Source of the DNA: Asparagopsis taxiformis
Taxonomy: Eukaryota; Rhodophyta; Florideophyceae; Bonnemaisoniales; Bonnemaisoniaceae
Assembly: GCA_030407315.1 (NCBI GenBank)
Contig: JALQPE010002004.1
Coordinates: 62,001-126,000, forward strand
Length of the DNA: 64,000 nt
Direction of reading: 5' to 3'
The position numbers and the translations under genes are program-made. The notes below the pieces were generated by a model. That model was not told where the DNA came from and ran no database searches. It saw only the letters and a list, made by a program, of their open reading frames with translations. Positions 37,297 through 47,541 of this stretch are shown here, piece after piece (positions within the stretch are counted from its first letter, which is position 1; each line of letters begins with the position of its first letter).

Positions 37297-37953
37297 TTAC
37301 GGGTTACCAAACATCATGTGACGGATCTTGGGTAGGTTCTGCTGGTAGGCGATTTCTAGTCTACTTTCAAACGTGTTCTCAACGACAATAGTGCCGCCCT
37401 GACTGAGTAGAACTATACCGCCGGAGCAACTGTCTGCCAAGAAGGTGTCACGATCCAGATTAATAGTGACGGGCGAGTTAGTGGCAGCGACATACTCCTC
37501 CGCCACCGACGGCAATATAGCTTCCACAATTTCCACATCTGCAGTGCGGCAACGAACGACGACGTCCGAATCGGACAGTACGACGAGACCCTGCTTGATA
37601 AGCTCGGTGATCATGTTGCTGTAGGCGGCGGAATCGTCTGTAGCAAGGGTGGAAAGTTGCTTTGCGGCGGAATCGTATGTTTCTTGTAAGATGGAGTCAC
37701 GGGCCTTGAGAACCTCTAGACGGGCGGCGTTTTGCTCGGTCGACTTGGCAATCTTGCGATTGATGTCGATTTGCTTCACCTTCTTCTCATATTCGGCGCG
37801 GATCTTCTCACGAGCGGCTTCAACGGCGGAGAGCTTACGGATGTTGAAGTCCTCCTCTGCCTTGACACGAATTTCATTCGATTTGTCGTTGGCCTCCTGA
37901 CGGATGAAGGAGACCATTTGTTGGATTTGTTGCTTGACCTGGGCGTCATTCAT
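37297..37953 (-). CDS. ATP6V1E: V-type ATPase subunit E
   Basis: 218 residues, the usual length is about 225-235. Subunit E is part of the peripheral stalk of the vacuolar proton pump. Signature segments are VKQQIQQMVSFIRQEANDKSNEI at the start, the EEDFNIRKLSAVEAAREKIRAEYEKK coiled coil, SAAYSNMITELIKQGL, and the C-terminal domain with GGIVLLSQGGTIVVENTFESRLEIAYQQNLPKIRHMMFG. All family landmarks are present. Single exon; the start codon is the first in frame. Confidence 0.96.
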   Translation of the reverse strand: MNDAQVKQQIQQMVSFIRQEANDKSNEIRVKAEEDFNIRKLSAVEAAREKIRAEYEKKVKQIDINRKIAKSTEQNAARLEVLKARDSILQETYDSAAKQLSTLATDDSAAYSNMITELIKQGLVVLSDSDVVVRCRTADVEIVEAILPSVAEEYVAATNSPVTINLDRDTFLADSCSGGIVLLSQGGTIVVENTFESRLEIAYQQNLPKIRHMMFGNP

Positions 37954-38551
37954 GATGGGCGATGGTGTTCCTTAATTGAACGAGGGTCGGTGCGGATCGC
38001 AAGCAAGGATTTGGTGGATCGTGCTTGATTGTTGCAAAGGTGCAAGTGACGTACAAGGGCGAGTGAGCAGCACAAAGCGTGTAGAGCGATATGTTCGTGT
38101 TGCGCGCACACGTTGCAGCCGCGACCTGATGATGCATCTTGCAGTTGTGATTACAATTCTCAACAACGGCGAGCTTACAGTAATACTTTGGATGTAATGT
38201 TTTAATTATTTCGAAATATTTCATATGTAGGTCACCGGCGGAGAACAAGTATTCTCTAATCAATGGGGACGACAGAATTGTTGAAGGCAGACGTTCCTGA
38301 GTGAGGGCGGTCTAGTAAAATTTACAAGCGCAGGAAACCGTCTACACCAACAAACACTCTCGTCATATGTATGCAATGGCACTACATACATCTAGTACAT
38401 GTAGTTGCACCCAATTGACATATGGGTTATCGAAAAGACATAAGTTGCTTCCAGTTTAGCCTTTGTTTTGTCGTCTGGTTTGCTGCAAGATTGTCGGCAT
38501 CTCGTAGACAGCGTACAAATGTACAAAGTGAGATCAATCTCGACAAAGCCA
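37954..38551. other. Intergenic upstream of V-ATPase E
   Basis: 598 bp that must contain the V-ATPase E promoter and the 3' end of PP2A. ORFs are shadows or chance. No repeat or RNA gene recognised. Confidence 0.45.
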
Positions 38552-39637
38552 CTAGAGGAAGTAGTCGGGGCTTCGTCGAGAGACGTGATCCTCACCGCGC
38601 CGTGGCGCAGGGTCGAATTGCAAAAACGTATAGTTTTTGTTCTCTGTCAACAACAACGTGAACACAGGACGGGTTAGATTCGACATGGGACAAAAAGACA
38701 GATAAACGCATCGTGCAAACTTCAACTTACCATCAAGTTCCATAATCGCAGCCTGATTTCCACAACGATAGCAGTAGTTTGGTGCCGAGAAGATTGTTAC
38801 CACATTACGATCATGGCACCAGTTGTAACCTTCCATCACCAGCTGATGGGCCCTGGCAATCAATGTGACCGCATTACTGTGGTTGAATTGGTCCGATATA
38901 TCCTGACCAAATGTGTAACCTGCGCCTCTTGGAGATATACCCCAACCACATCGATCATCCGGATCTGACCACAACAGATCGCACATGGGACCCTCGTGCG
39001 GCACTTCCTGCACACGGTCCAGATTTCGAATCTGGTCCAAAGTCTCAATGCTCGGCGATAACCCTCCATGTAGACAGAAAATGCTTATCTCCACCAGGGC
39101 AGTTAGAGGCAAATAGTCAAACATATCGGTGAAAAACTTCCAAACATTGGCGTTGCCATATTTGCGGAGGCATTCATCGTAAAAGCCGTAAACCTGCGTA
39201 ATCTGGCGACTTTCATGGTTACCGCGAAGAATGGTAACACGATGGGGGTAGCGAACCTTGAGACAAACGAGTGCAGTGACAGTCTCCACGGAATAATATC
39301 CACGATCGACATAATCGCCCATAAATAGATAGTTTGTATCCGGACAGGTACCACCGATACGGAAAAGCTCGAGAAGGTCGTGGTACTGGCCATGAATATC
39401 ACCGCTGACAGTTACAGGGCAGTTGACTGCCTGCACATTAGACTCCTCTGTAAGAATTTCGCGAGCCTTTTCACAGAGCGACTTGACCTCCTCCTCGAGG
39501 AGCGGCTTGCACGATTCGGAGAGGAGCTGATCCATGAAGCGATCTAGATCGCCGTTAGTCAGAGAGGGGGCGGGGGTCGCGGGGGCGGTAGGAGCGGCCG
39601 ATGGGACGGGGGCGGCGGCTTCCTCAGAGGCCGACAT
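38552..39637 (-). CDS. PPP2C: Protein phosphatase 2A catalytic subunit, two exons
   Basis: Exons 38731-39637 and 38552-38643 give 332 residues. A serine/threonine phosphatase with the metal motifs GDIHGQ, GDYVDRG and GNHE. The core [25 protein letters not shown] and the invariant C-terminus TPDYFL-like (SPDYFL) identify PP2A rather than PP4 or PP6. The Ala/Pro-rich N-terminus adds about 25 residues to the usual 309. The 87-bp intron (donor GTAAGT, branch CTAAC at 38673-38677, acceptor GACAG) splices AIMELD to [17 protein letters not shown]. The intron has no stop and is a multiple of 3, so unspliced RNA would insert 29 residues before the C-terminal tail. Confidence 0.95.
   Translation of the reverse strand: MSASEEAAAPVPSAAPTAPATPAPSLTNGDLDRFMDQLLSESCKPLLEEEVKSLCEKAREILTEESNVQAVNCPVTVSGDIHGQYHDLLELFRIGGTCPDTNYLFMGDYVDRGYYSVETVTALVCLKVRYPHRVTILRGNHESRQITQVYGFYDECLRKYGNANVWKFFTDMFDYLPLTALVEISIFCLHGGLSPSIETLDQIRNLDRVQEVPHEGPMCDLLWSDPDDRCGWGISPRGAGYTFGQDISDQFNHSNAVTLIARAHQLVMEGYNWCHDRNVVTIFSAPNYCYRCGNQAAIMELDGKLKFARCVYLSFCPMSNLTRPVFTLLLTENKNYTFLQFDPAPRRGEDHVSRRSPDYFL
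38644..38730 (-). other. In-frame intron of the PP2A gene
   Basis: 87 bp, no stop codon in frame, donor GTAAGT and acceptor GACAG. Splicing restores a conserved PP2A segment (EL/LD to [12 protein letters not shown]), so I treat it as an intron and not coding sequence. Confidence 0.85.
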
Positions 39638-40075
39638 GACGATTTAGCGGCAGGGGACGGAACGAGGAGTGGGGTGGAAGGCGCTGTGTTTGGCGCGCGC
39701 GGCGCGGTATAGATGCGCAATGGGCGGAGGACGAAATGCGATGGGAGTGGGCGGGTGAGTGAGTGCGGGAAATGATGGGTGGTGGAGTGTGAACTGAGCG
39801 GGGACAAGTAAACTTTATTGAGCTAACAGAGCAGTCGGATACGGACGTGCAATACATGCATGCGAGTGATGTTACCGAAATCAATTTTTTCAAAATAATC
39901 AACGTACAGTAACAGCCGACACATGTTGAATTTCCATTGGACGCCTTTGATCATTACATAGCTCGTCTATGGCGCCATCGGCGGCACTGTATTGACCGCC
40001 CATCGGTGACCAACTTTTCATTTCCGTCGGCGGCGGCGGCGCCAATCCCGTTCGTCTTCAGCTCACCACCTCAAC
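39638..40075. promoter_or_regulatory. Divergent promoter region, PP2A / GRWD1
   Basis: 438 bp between divergent ATGs. PP2A-side sequence is C-rich on the minus strand, GRWD1-side is rich in GGCGGC (40030-40041). No TATA recognised. Confidence 0.45.
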
Positions 40076-41740
40076 ATGTCTCCAGTTCCCAGAAACAAGC
40101 AAGCGAGGAAGAAGAACAAGGGGAAGGCTGGTCCGCCCAGAGCAGCCCTCCGAGCTGCTGCTGCGGCTGCCTCGTCGTCCGACCAAACCACCCCTCCTGC
40201 AGAGACCCCGCCGTCGGTCAGAAAGCGTCGCGCGGAACAGCAGCTCGACCGCAAGTTCTCCGAGCCAGATACAGAGCTTCAGTTCGAGGACCCGTACGGC
40301 GATGAATTCGAAAATGAAGAGCAGGCGCCATCGGATGCGCCCCCGCTTGTCGATCCCATGGTGGCCAACGACGCCGTGCTTTTTCGACCCGGAAAGGATA
40401 AGCTCGCCGAAGGCGAAGAGCTCGTATGCGATGAATCAGCCTATGACTTTTTCCACAAATGCAAAGTGGAATGGCCATCTCTCTCATTCGACTTTGTGTG
40501 TACCGATAGTTCTGGCGCTTATAATAATATGACGCCCATCAATCAAGACGTCTACCCTCTGTCAGTCTCAATGGTGCTCGGTACGCAAGCCGATAAACCG
40601 TCTAGGAATAAGCTTGTGTGTGTTCGCATGAGTAACATGCATCGTACGAGCAAAAAGCGACCGCGAAATGCAATCAAACCCATGAAATCGGAGGATTCTG
40701 ATTCCTCTGACGACGACGATGATGACGACGACGATGAAGACGATGATACATGCGTTCTACCCGAGAATAATGCCATTCTGCAAAACGCGGAAATTCGAAT
40801 GGATTGCACGATAAATCGCGTGCGCGTTATGCCGCAAAAGGCCAACATTGTGGCATCGTGGGGCGAATCGGGGCGCGTTACATTGGTTGATGCGGCCCCT
40901 GCATTGGATGTACTGAATTTGGACAGTAAGAAGCGAATGAGTAATCCCAATGCTATTCTGCCGTCTTCGGTGAAACCGTTCTACACGTTTGCTGGCCATC
41001 GTACAGAAGGTTTTGCATTGGATTGGAGCAGAGTTGCTCCCGGCCGACTCCTGTCCGGTGCACTGAATGGAAGTATCTACATATCGGAACCGTCGACAAC
41101 CGATGGCGCCTCGTGGACTACTGGTACAGATCGCTATCGTGGGCATTCCGGTCCAGTCGAAGATATCCAGTGGTCGCCGAATGAGCGTAGTGTTTTTGCA
41201 AGTTGTAGTTCGGACAAATCGGTGCAATTTTGGGATGCGAGGGAGTATAGGAAACCAGTTTTGGGCATTGCCAAAGCGCATAATACTGATGTGAACGTGA
41301 TCTCGTGGAACCGTAATGAGACTCACCTGATTGTGAGCGGCGGTGACGATGGATCCATTCATGTCTGGGATTTGAGATCGCTTGATCAGAAGGGAAGTAA
41401 TCCATCTGCAAAGCCGGCCGCAGAGTTTAAACAACATCAGTCGGCGATTACATCTGTGCAGTGGCATCCTAAGGATGCCTCTATGCTGAGTGCTAGTTCT
41501 GAGGATGGTACTGTTTCGATCTGGGATCTTGCGGTTGAAAGGGATGCTGAAGAGGAGCTTAGAGAAGGGGTTGTTTTATCGGGAGCTGAAGAATTCCCTC
41601 CGCAGTTGCTGTTCATTCACATGGGGCAAAAGAACGTGAAGGACGCGCAGTGGCATCCGGCATGTCCGTCTTTACTAGTCAGTACGGCCGAGGATGGTAT
41701 TAATCTGTTCCAACCGTCTAATATTACGTTACCGACTTGA
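40076..41740 (+). CDS. GRWD1: GRWD1/Rrb1 WD40 ribosome-assembly chaperone
   Basis: 554 residues. Rrb1/GRWD1 is the nucleolar chaperone of ribosomal protein uL3. The CAF1C-type motif before the propeller is present: LVCDESAYDFFHKCKVEWPSLSFD. An acidic stretch (SDSSDDDDDDDDDEDDDT) precedes the first blade, as in orthologues. WD40 blades include IVASWGESGRVTLVD, YTFAGHRTEGFALDWS, RYRGHSGPVEDIQWSPNE, IAKAHNTDVNVISWNRNE and the late NVKDAQWHPACPSLLVST. The N-terminus is Lys-rich, suitable for nucleolar import. Single exon. It ends 51 bp before the convergent NUS1 stop. Confidence 0.92.
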   Translation: MSPVPRNKQARKKNKGKAGPPRAALRAAAAAASSSDQTTPPAETPPSVRKRRAEQQLDRKFSEPDTELQFEDPYGDEFENEEQAPSDAPPLVDPMVANDAVLFRPGKDKLAEGEELVCDESAYDFFHKCKVEWPSLSFDFVCTDSSGAYNNMTPINQDVYPLSVSMVLGTQADKPSRNKLVCVRMSNMHRTSKKRPRNAIKPMKSEDSDSSDDDDDDDDDEDDDTCVLPENNAILQNAEIRMDCTINRVRVMPQKANIVASWGESGRVTLVDAAPALDVLNLDSKKRMSNPNAILPSSVKPFYTFAGHRTEGFALDWSRVAPGRLLSGALNGSIYISEPSTTDGASWTTGTDRYRGHSGPVEDIQWSPNERSVFASCSSDKSVQFWDAREYRKPVLGIAKAHNTDVNVISWNRNETHLIVSGGDDGSIHVWDLRSLDQKGSNPSAKPAAEFKQHQSAITSVQWHPKDASMLSASSEDGTVSIWDLAVERDAEEELREGVVLSGAEEFPPQLLFIHMGQKNVKDAQWHPACPSLLVSTAEDGINLFQPSNITLPT

Positions 41741-41791
41741 GTTGGGTGGTCTATCATAGGTTTGTATATATACATGAAAGTGATCCAAATT

Positions 41792-42574
41792 TCATCGCCC
41801 AAATCGCTTCGGTACACTAGCAGCGTTTGATAGCATACCTAAAAGATAGTCATCCGAAGTTTGATGGACAGGAAGCGGCGCAAATCGAATCTGCGTCAGT
41901 CTCAATTGCCAAATAGGAAAGCCGTTCAAAGACTTGACTACACGCGACGCATGCGTTGGAAAAACAACAACAACATCCGGCTCGGACGGCAGCATACAAT
42001 CCAGCTCATCGTCATCGAGCCATTTTATCACCTCGTCAGGCGTGACGCGCTTTCCATCCCCCAACGCGGCCAAGTGCTGCGCGGCGCGCACAAGCGGCGC
42101 ACGCGGCGCATTGGGTCTCAAAACAGTGAGATTCACGTCTGGACGCACGAGCTGTCGCGAGTCATGTGGCACACCGGAATGCAACGATCGCACATGCAGC
42201 ATCTGTCGCAGCGTCTCCGTTCCCGACATATCGGCCAGCGACCAAACGGCGTCGGTCGAAACCAAGTTGGCGACGAGCTTGGGCAGCGTCTGCACGTCGA
42301 TGTGCACGTCGGGATCGTGCAGCGTCACGTCGCGTGCCCCGTTCGCTACCAAGCGCGCTACCAGACGCAGCACGCGCGGCAGATCGTGCGCTATGGCGCC
42401 TGAAAGCGCGATGTGAGGCGGAAGCGGACGCGACGGTTGGGTATGCATTCGACGCAAGCGCATCCACGCGCATACCGCGATGACGCGCTGCTGAGCCGCG
42501 TGCACCAGCCATAGCAGCGCGTAGACGACGCCGTACAGCGCGCTTGGTCGGATGCGGCGCGGCTTGGCGCTCAT
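41792..42574 (-). CDS. NUS1: NUS1/NgBR-like subunit of dehydrodolichyl diphosphate synthase
   Basis: 260 residues. NUS1 partners the cis-prenyltransferase that makes dolichol for ER glycosylation. A hydrophobic N-terminal segment (LYGVVYALLWLVHAAQQRVIAV) anchors it. The pseudo-prenyltransferase domain follows, with EPDVVVVFPTHASRVVKSLNGFPIWQLRLTQIRF, the block that marks this family. The last residues, KRFGR, fit the C-terminal RxG motif needed for activity in known NUS1 proteins. There is no catalytic Asp-rich prenyltransferase start, as expected. Family and membrane anchor are well supported; the partner enzyme is not in the window. Confidence 0.82.
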   Translation of the reverse strand: MSAKPRRIRPSALYGVVYALLWLVHAAQQRVIAVCAWMRLRRMHTQPSRPLPPHIALSGAIAHDLPRVLRLVARLVANGARDVTLHDPDVHIDVQTLPKLVANLVSTDAVWSLADMSGTETLRQMLHVRSLHSGVPHDSRQLVRPDVNLTVLRPNAPRAPLVRAAQHLAALGDGKRVTPDEVIKWLDDDELDCMLPSEPDVVVVFPTHASRVVKSLNGFPIWQLRLTQIRFAPLPVHQTSDDYLLGMLSNAASVPKRFGR

Positions 42575-44825
42575 GGCGGCGGGTGCGGTTGCGGGTGCAG
42601 GTTTGGACGATGGGTGTCAGTTGGTGCGGGTGCAACGGGACATGTGGTTGCGGAGGTGGGACGGTTGGATTGTGCGCATGGATTTGTGGGTGGTGGTTGT
42701 TGTGCGATCAATGTTGGCGCTGGTGATGGTCGTGGTTGGTGCGGACATGGGAGTGATTGAGCGGGATGCACGCCGTTGTTTCAAAGCTGGGCATGTGTGT
42801 TGTGTATGCGCTCTGCGATGTGCTACGGTTTGCGACCATACGGTAGCGGACAACGTCGCAGGACTTGACTAATTGAGGAAAATATTTTGCGGTTTTCATC
42901 CGTTTTCGTGGTGCGTTGGACGTGATAGCTGTAGTGGGGTAGATGGCTTGTTTTACCACGTGGCCACGTGATGTTTCAACTCGGTGATTGGCTGCTGTTG
43001 TCCCGCAACCCGATACATGCCTTCTCTCGTCTGTCGCGTGATCTGCACGATTGAGGAGTGGTGTTGCGCGCCCATGGAGCCTCCTATTTACTGTAACAGC
43101 GACTGCAATCCTATTCCGAGGAGGATCGCCATAGCGTTACCGTCGGCGACAGACACTCAACCCTTCCATCTTTTGCACATACCGCCGCTCGGTGCAACAA
43201 GGTGAATGATATAACTGGGTGGTGAGGCACGAGCTATTAATTTAGTCACGGTTTGCTCATCCGATGAGAGATACTGATACTGAAATTGCACATGGAATAT
43301 TTCAATACATTGTTGCAAAACAATATTATTGCTGCGAAACAGAGTACGGTTTGTTCGGGAATACGCAACGGCCACGCAAAGATGTCTGCGAGAATACGCC
43401 TGAGCGTTACTTGAAAGTTGCATACGACAGCAACATCTGGATCAGAGCGCGCGTGCGTATAGGAATAGTGATGACTAGACCAATTATGCTCTACAATATA
43501 TTCGGCAGGCAGGAAAAGTACACGAGTTTCGTTGACGTGCGAAAGAGCTCTAAAGAAAAAGCGGGCGAGCGAGCGCGCCAAATGTTTACCTGGTTGCTTT
43601 ACGCAAGGCATTGAGCGCAGTGTAAATGGCACGGCGAGTGGAACAGGGTAGCGTGTCACCCGTTTGCTGGCGGTGAGGGGCGCGTGCGCGCTCGTTGATT
43701 GGCAGATGAATGGAATAAAACGGGATTGATTGTATCGCGCATGGATGGATGTTTTGCGAGCTGCATTTTCATTGCCTTATTGCGAGCAATAGAGCGCTGG
43801 TATGGATGTTGAATAGACGCATTGACGGCTGATAGCTGTAAACGAACAGAATGGTGCTAGCTGGCGATGGCGGATGGAAACGAGCCATATCTATGTGGCG
43901 TGGACGGGTCGGGTCGGGTCGGGTCGCAAATCATCAGCTATGATGCGATTGCAATTGAATTGTTTTTTCAATCTTGAAATTGCTGTGTGCTGTGTACAAC
44001 ACTTGCCGCCTCGTGTCTCGTGCAGTCGTGGAGGCGATAGAATGGGCTGGCATTGTGTGAGTGACAGCGACGAGGCGCATTCTGCAAGAGGTTTGAGAAA
44101 GCTCTGTCATGTAGAAACTTTAGCGGCGGGCGGCACGAGTTGATATGTGACACATATGATTCACATCGATACAAGCGTAAGTTCCAGTTGGACAATGATC
44201 ATTGGTGCGATTGTTAGCGGCGGAAAACACGGCGTGCAATGGGTCCAATATTTTATTGACTATTCCGACGGTTTGCGTTGGAAGAGGACCCTGTTGCGGC
44301 ACGCCGCAATATCGTGACGTCATCACGGATCACTCGCAGTATTTTTGTACACGCCAATCGCAACGGTGCATTGCGCATGCATTGCTGTGTAACAACACCG
44401 ACAATCGACAGCGCGGCATTGTTCAGCGTGACGACATCAATTAACAATTATATTAAACGCACATTTCAACGCACCGTGACGACAATCCTTGCTGTCACCG
44501 CCCCCCAACATGCTTCATTATGCATCATTATTGCCACTGTATGAGGCACTAAACTTAACAACAAGGTATAATTAGTCATCCCTCAGGGCACACCCACAAA
44601 GCGCCCCAAACCTCCCGTTGCCATCGTCTCAGTGGACATCCATAACCTGTTATTTCATCTCCACTCTTCCGACGACCATTTCGACGCTCCTCCGTTCAGT
44701 CCACCGCCGCTCCTCAGCCCAGTAACATATCACGCCCACCGCCACAGTAAACCCTCTCGTTGCACCGTTCATCTTCGACCACGCACCGCACCGCACCGCG
44801 TCGCGCCACATTGATCGCATTCCCA
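42575..44825. other. Gene-poor 2.25-kb region
   Basis: Between NUS1 (minus) and the kinase gene (plus). ORFs of 60-140 codons occur on both strands, but none has a recognisable domain and most overlap another. It contains a GGGTC tandem repeat at 43906-43923. From about 44640 the sequence turns pyrimidine-rich, like the kinase 5' leader. No transposon end or RNA gene seen. Confidence 0.5.
43906..43923 (+). repeat. GGGTC tandem repeat, quadruplex-type
   Basis: Four GGG runs separated by TC (43906-08, 43911-13, 43916-18, 43921-23). This is a minimal G-quadruplex pattern with 2-nt loops on the plus strand. Confidence 0.75.
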
Positions 44826-46283
44826 ATGTCCGATACGCATTCCGCACACGACCACCCGCCAAGCGACGCCGATGCCCAGTCCGAATCCCTGACGACGCCC
44901 GGCGTGCATCCCTCCCAGGTGTCCATTTCGCACACCGCGCTCGGACGCGGCTCCTTTGGCGCCGTATGGCGCGGCACCTTTTCCGGCGGTCCTGTCGCCG
45001 TTAAAGTCTGCTCCGTCGCTCCGTCCGCCGCTGCAAATTCACTCAATTCCGCTCGCACCCAGTTTCGTCGCGAAATGAAACGCTATAGACAGCTCCGACA
45101 CCCGTGCATCACACAGTTCTTTTGCGTCGTGCAGCATGACGACGGTCGCCTCCTGCTCGTTACCGAGCTCATGAAGGGCGGTAGTCTCTTCGATGCTATC
45201 GGTACATTGCGTCGCGCCGACGTGAAAAAGCTTGCTACAGATGCGATGTTGCGAATTTCGCAGCATATTACTAACGGCCTTTGTTATCTTCACGCATCCC
45301 ACTTTTCTTTCGGCGATCTCAAGTCAATGAACGTACTGCTTTCCGAGTTTCCAGATGTGAACAACAGAACTTTCTCCGAAACTGCACAGGCTAAACTCTG
45401 TGATTTCGGGCTTTCGCGAAACCTGCGCCATGTAGCTGATCCGCATAATCCTGCCTTATTGACCAACAGTTCGTACGTTGCTCGCGGAAATGGACCGACA
45501 GGTACATTTGCTTACCTCGCACCAGAAGCATTCAAGGGAATAGCGCCGGATGATCCGCAGGCTGCCAAAGCTGCCGATATCTATGCGTTGGGTATCGTGC
45601 TGTGGGAAATCGCAACTCTCAACAGGCCATGGGCTGGACGACAAGCGCTGCAGCTTATAAGACTCGTTAGCAAAGAGGGTAAGCGTCCGGAATGGCCTGC
45701 TACTGTTCGAGAGCTCCCACCAGCATTCGTGCAACTTGTGGAGGATTGCTGGCATCAGGAGCCCGGCAAGCGTCCAACGGCTGATCAAGTTGCCAAACAG
45801 CTGGACGAAATGTACGACGAGTTACCGAAAACTGCGCCAAGCTGGTCATTTATGCATTATCGTCCGCAGGGTCATGTCGAAGACGAGGACTACCTGTCGG
45901 GTTTGCTGCGGACAACCAGTCTGTCAAAAGGTCTGGGGGCGGTCGAGGTAGAGGAACACGATTTACCGCACACACCCGTTCCATCGGACATGGTTGTGGA
46001 AAGCGGCAAGGATCCGCTCACATTCTCAGCTGCATCGCATGAAAAGATCCACATGAGCGCTGTTACTGGCTCGCAGTACACAAGCTCACCATCGTCACAA
46101 CTTTGGTCGTCGGGACCATCAAGTATACGGACAGAAGAAGGGAAATCGAGCTATCATCTACCACCAACGCCTGTTATATTGGCGGCGGAAATTGAAAGGG
46201 AGCTACGATTTCTTGATGAAGAGGAGGAGCTTGACCTTGCCAGTAGTGGCATCTCCATGCATTCGCGCGCACATTTCAAGTAA
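44826..46283 (+). CDS. TKL-like serine/threonine protein kinase, non-RD
   Basis: 485 residues with one kinase domain at about 38-335. The glycine loop GRGSFGAVWRG and Lys60 in VAVKV are present. The catalytic loop reads SFGDLKSMNVLL, so HRD is replaced by Phe-Gly-Asp (162-164) with the catalytic Asp164 kept. This makes it a non-RD kinase. DFG is CDFGLSRNL, and the APE equivalent is APEAF. The C-lobe PWAGRQALQL and CWHQEPGKRPTADQV are typical of Raf/CTR1-like TKL kinases. The tail (340-485) is disordered and rich in Ser/Asp. The ATG giving MSDTHSAHD is the first in frame. Probably active, but regulation is likely not by activation-loop phosphorylation alone. Confidence 0.87.
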   Translation: MSDTHSAHDHPPSDADAQSESLTTPGVHPSQVSISHTALGRGSFGAVWRGTFSGGPVAVKVCSVAPSAAANSLNSARTQFRREMKRYRQLRHPCITQFFCVVQHDDGRLLLVTELMKGGSLFDAIGTLRRADVKKLATDAMLRISQHITNGLCYLHASHFSFGDLKSMNVLLSEFPDVNNRTFSETAQAKLCDFGLSRNLRHVADPHNPALLTNSSYVARGNGPTGTFAYLAPEAFKGIAPDDPQAAKAADIYALGIVLWEIATLNRPWAGRQALQLIRLVSKEGKRPEWPATVRELPPAFVQLVEDCWHQEPGKRPTADQVAKQLDEMYDELPKTAPSWSFMHYRPQGHVEDEDYLSGLLRTTSLSKGLGAVEVEEHDLPHTPVPSDMVVESGKDPLTFSAASHEKIHMSAVTGSQYTSSPSSQLWSSGPSSIRTEEGKSSYHLPPTPVILAAEIERELRFLDEEEELDLASSGISMHSRAHFK

Positions 46284-46481
46284 GGGCTCTAGTTATGGTA
46301 GATTGATAGCACCAGTTTTGACTCTCTTCACCGAGACGATGCTCGAGACTGTTCAGATTGAGCGCTGTGATTGCCGGTAGCGCTGATGTAAACTATGTAT
46401 ATAGATGCAAGGTATTCTCTAGTGTCGTAGAGGGGGAGCTTCGCATCAGTACAAGCAGCTTTTTCTGTTTCTCTACTCAAG

Positions 46482-47085
46482 CTAATAGCCGACACCGAGC
46501 AATTCGATATCAAAGAAGAGAGTTGCCTTTGGGGGGATGACACCTCCGGCACCGGCATCTCCATAGCCGAGTTCAGGGGCGATGATGAGACGACGGCGGC
46601 CACCGATCTTCATTCCAGTCACGCCCAAATCCCATCCCTTGATCACGGAGCCAGTATCGTATTTGTAACTAGCAAGGTACACGTCAGCCAAAAAAAAATG
46701 GGTTAGACACATTGTTCACGAGTGATTGTCTATTGCGTAAGCACATGACATACCTAAACGGGCGACCACGAGTACGAGAGGAATCGACAACTGTTCCACC
46801 GTCACTCTCCCATCCACCGAGGGTGAGCGTGTAGTGCAACTTGATATTATCGCATGATTTGAACGATGCGCCCGTTCCGACAACGAGGTCCTCGGTGGTG
46901 AGACCGGGGGTATTGGCGGCGGCACTCATGGTGTTTGAAAAGGCAAACGCGGCGGCAGCTGCAAGAAAAGCTCTCCTCGAAAGCGGTGTGGACGGGCGGG
47001 AAATGGGAGGGGACGCCTGTGCGCGTACTACGGGGCGGGAGGTTGCTTTTGAATGGGGGCGGACGGGTGTTGCAATGAAGGCCAT
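46482..47085 (-). CDS. FKBP-type peptidyl-prolyl isomerase, thylakoid lumen, two exons
   Basis: Exons 46754-47085 and 46482-46668 give 172 residues. It has a bipartite plastid signal: a Ser/Arg-rich start (MAFIATPVRPHSKATSRPVVRA) then a twin-arginine lumenal signal SRRAFLAAAAAFAFSNTMSAAA. The FKBP domain follows: LVVGTGASFKSCDNIKLHYTLTL, SSRTRGRPF, YDTGSVIKGWDLGVTGMKIGGRRRLIIAPELGYG, VIPPKATLFFDIELLGV. The 85-bp intron (donor GTATGT, branch CTGAC at 46683-46687, acceptor GCTAG) joins GRPF to SYKYDTGS. Without splicing exon 1 runs to a stop. Role in lumenal protein folding is inferred from signal and family. Confidence 0.9.
46669..46753 (-). other. Spliceosomal intron of the FKBP gene
   Basis: 85 bp with GTATGT donor, GCTAG acceptor, CTGAC branch motif. 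Phase 2. Splicing restores the GRPFSYKYDTG segment of FKBPs. Confidence 0.85.
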
Positions 47086-47541
47086 TACGTGGATGAGATT
47101 GGTGTTAGTGGGCGGGAGTCTTTTTCGCGAGCATTGGTTGGCCAGGCGTGGATATTGAACACGGGTACTTTACACGGATTGGGAGATGAAAAAATTTGAA
47201 TCTGAGATCTGAAATGGATCGTTGTGATTGTGCGCTACGCAAATGCTGTCATCGTGACATCGCTGGGGATTGGGGCGTCGGACTCTGTGGAGAAGGATGT
47301 TCCTGCTGATGTGATGTGATGCGATGCGATGCTAAGCACTGCGCTGCGCAACGCGACGCGACACGACGCAATGCGGCGATTCCCACACAGAAACCGTCAA
47401 GTGCTCCAGACCAGCAATGACACGCGCTCCATAACGAATCAATGGAGGCGACCAGCAATGAACGTCCAAAATTGAATGCCAAATACACAAATACAACATG
47501 TACAGTAAATGCTACTATGGCGAAAAGTAGCAACATAAACA
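47086..47541. promoter_or_regulatory. Divergent region, FKBP / APRT, with short repeats
   Basis: 456 bp. Around 47312-47350 the sequence runs through GATGT/GATGC and GCGCTGCGC units, a simple-sequence stretch. Both genes' promoters must lie here. No TATA seen. Confidence 0.45.

Noticed and set aside
40757..41467. 236-codon minus ORF opposite GRWD1
   Set aside because: Antisense to conserved WD40 blades; Arg/His/Cys-rich with no recognisable family.
43264..43614. 116-codon plus ORF in the gene-poor region
   Set aside because: No homology recognised, no leader or splice support, and a 137-codon ORF on the other strand overlaps it.
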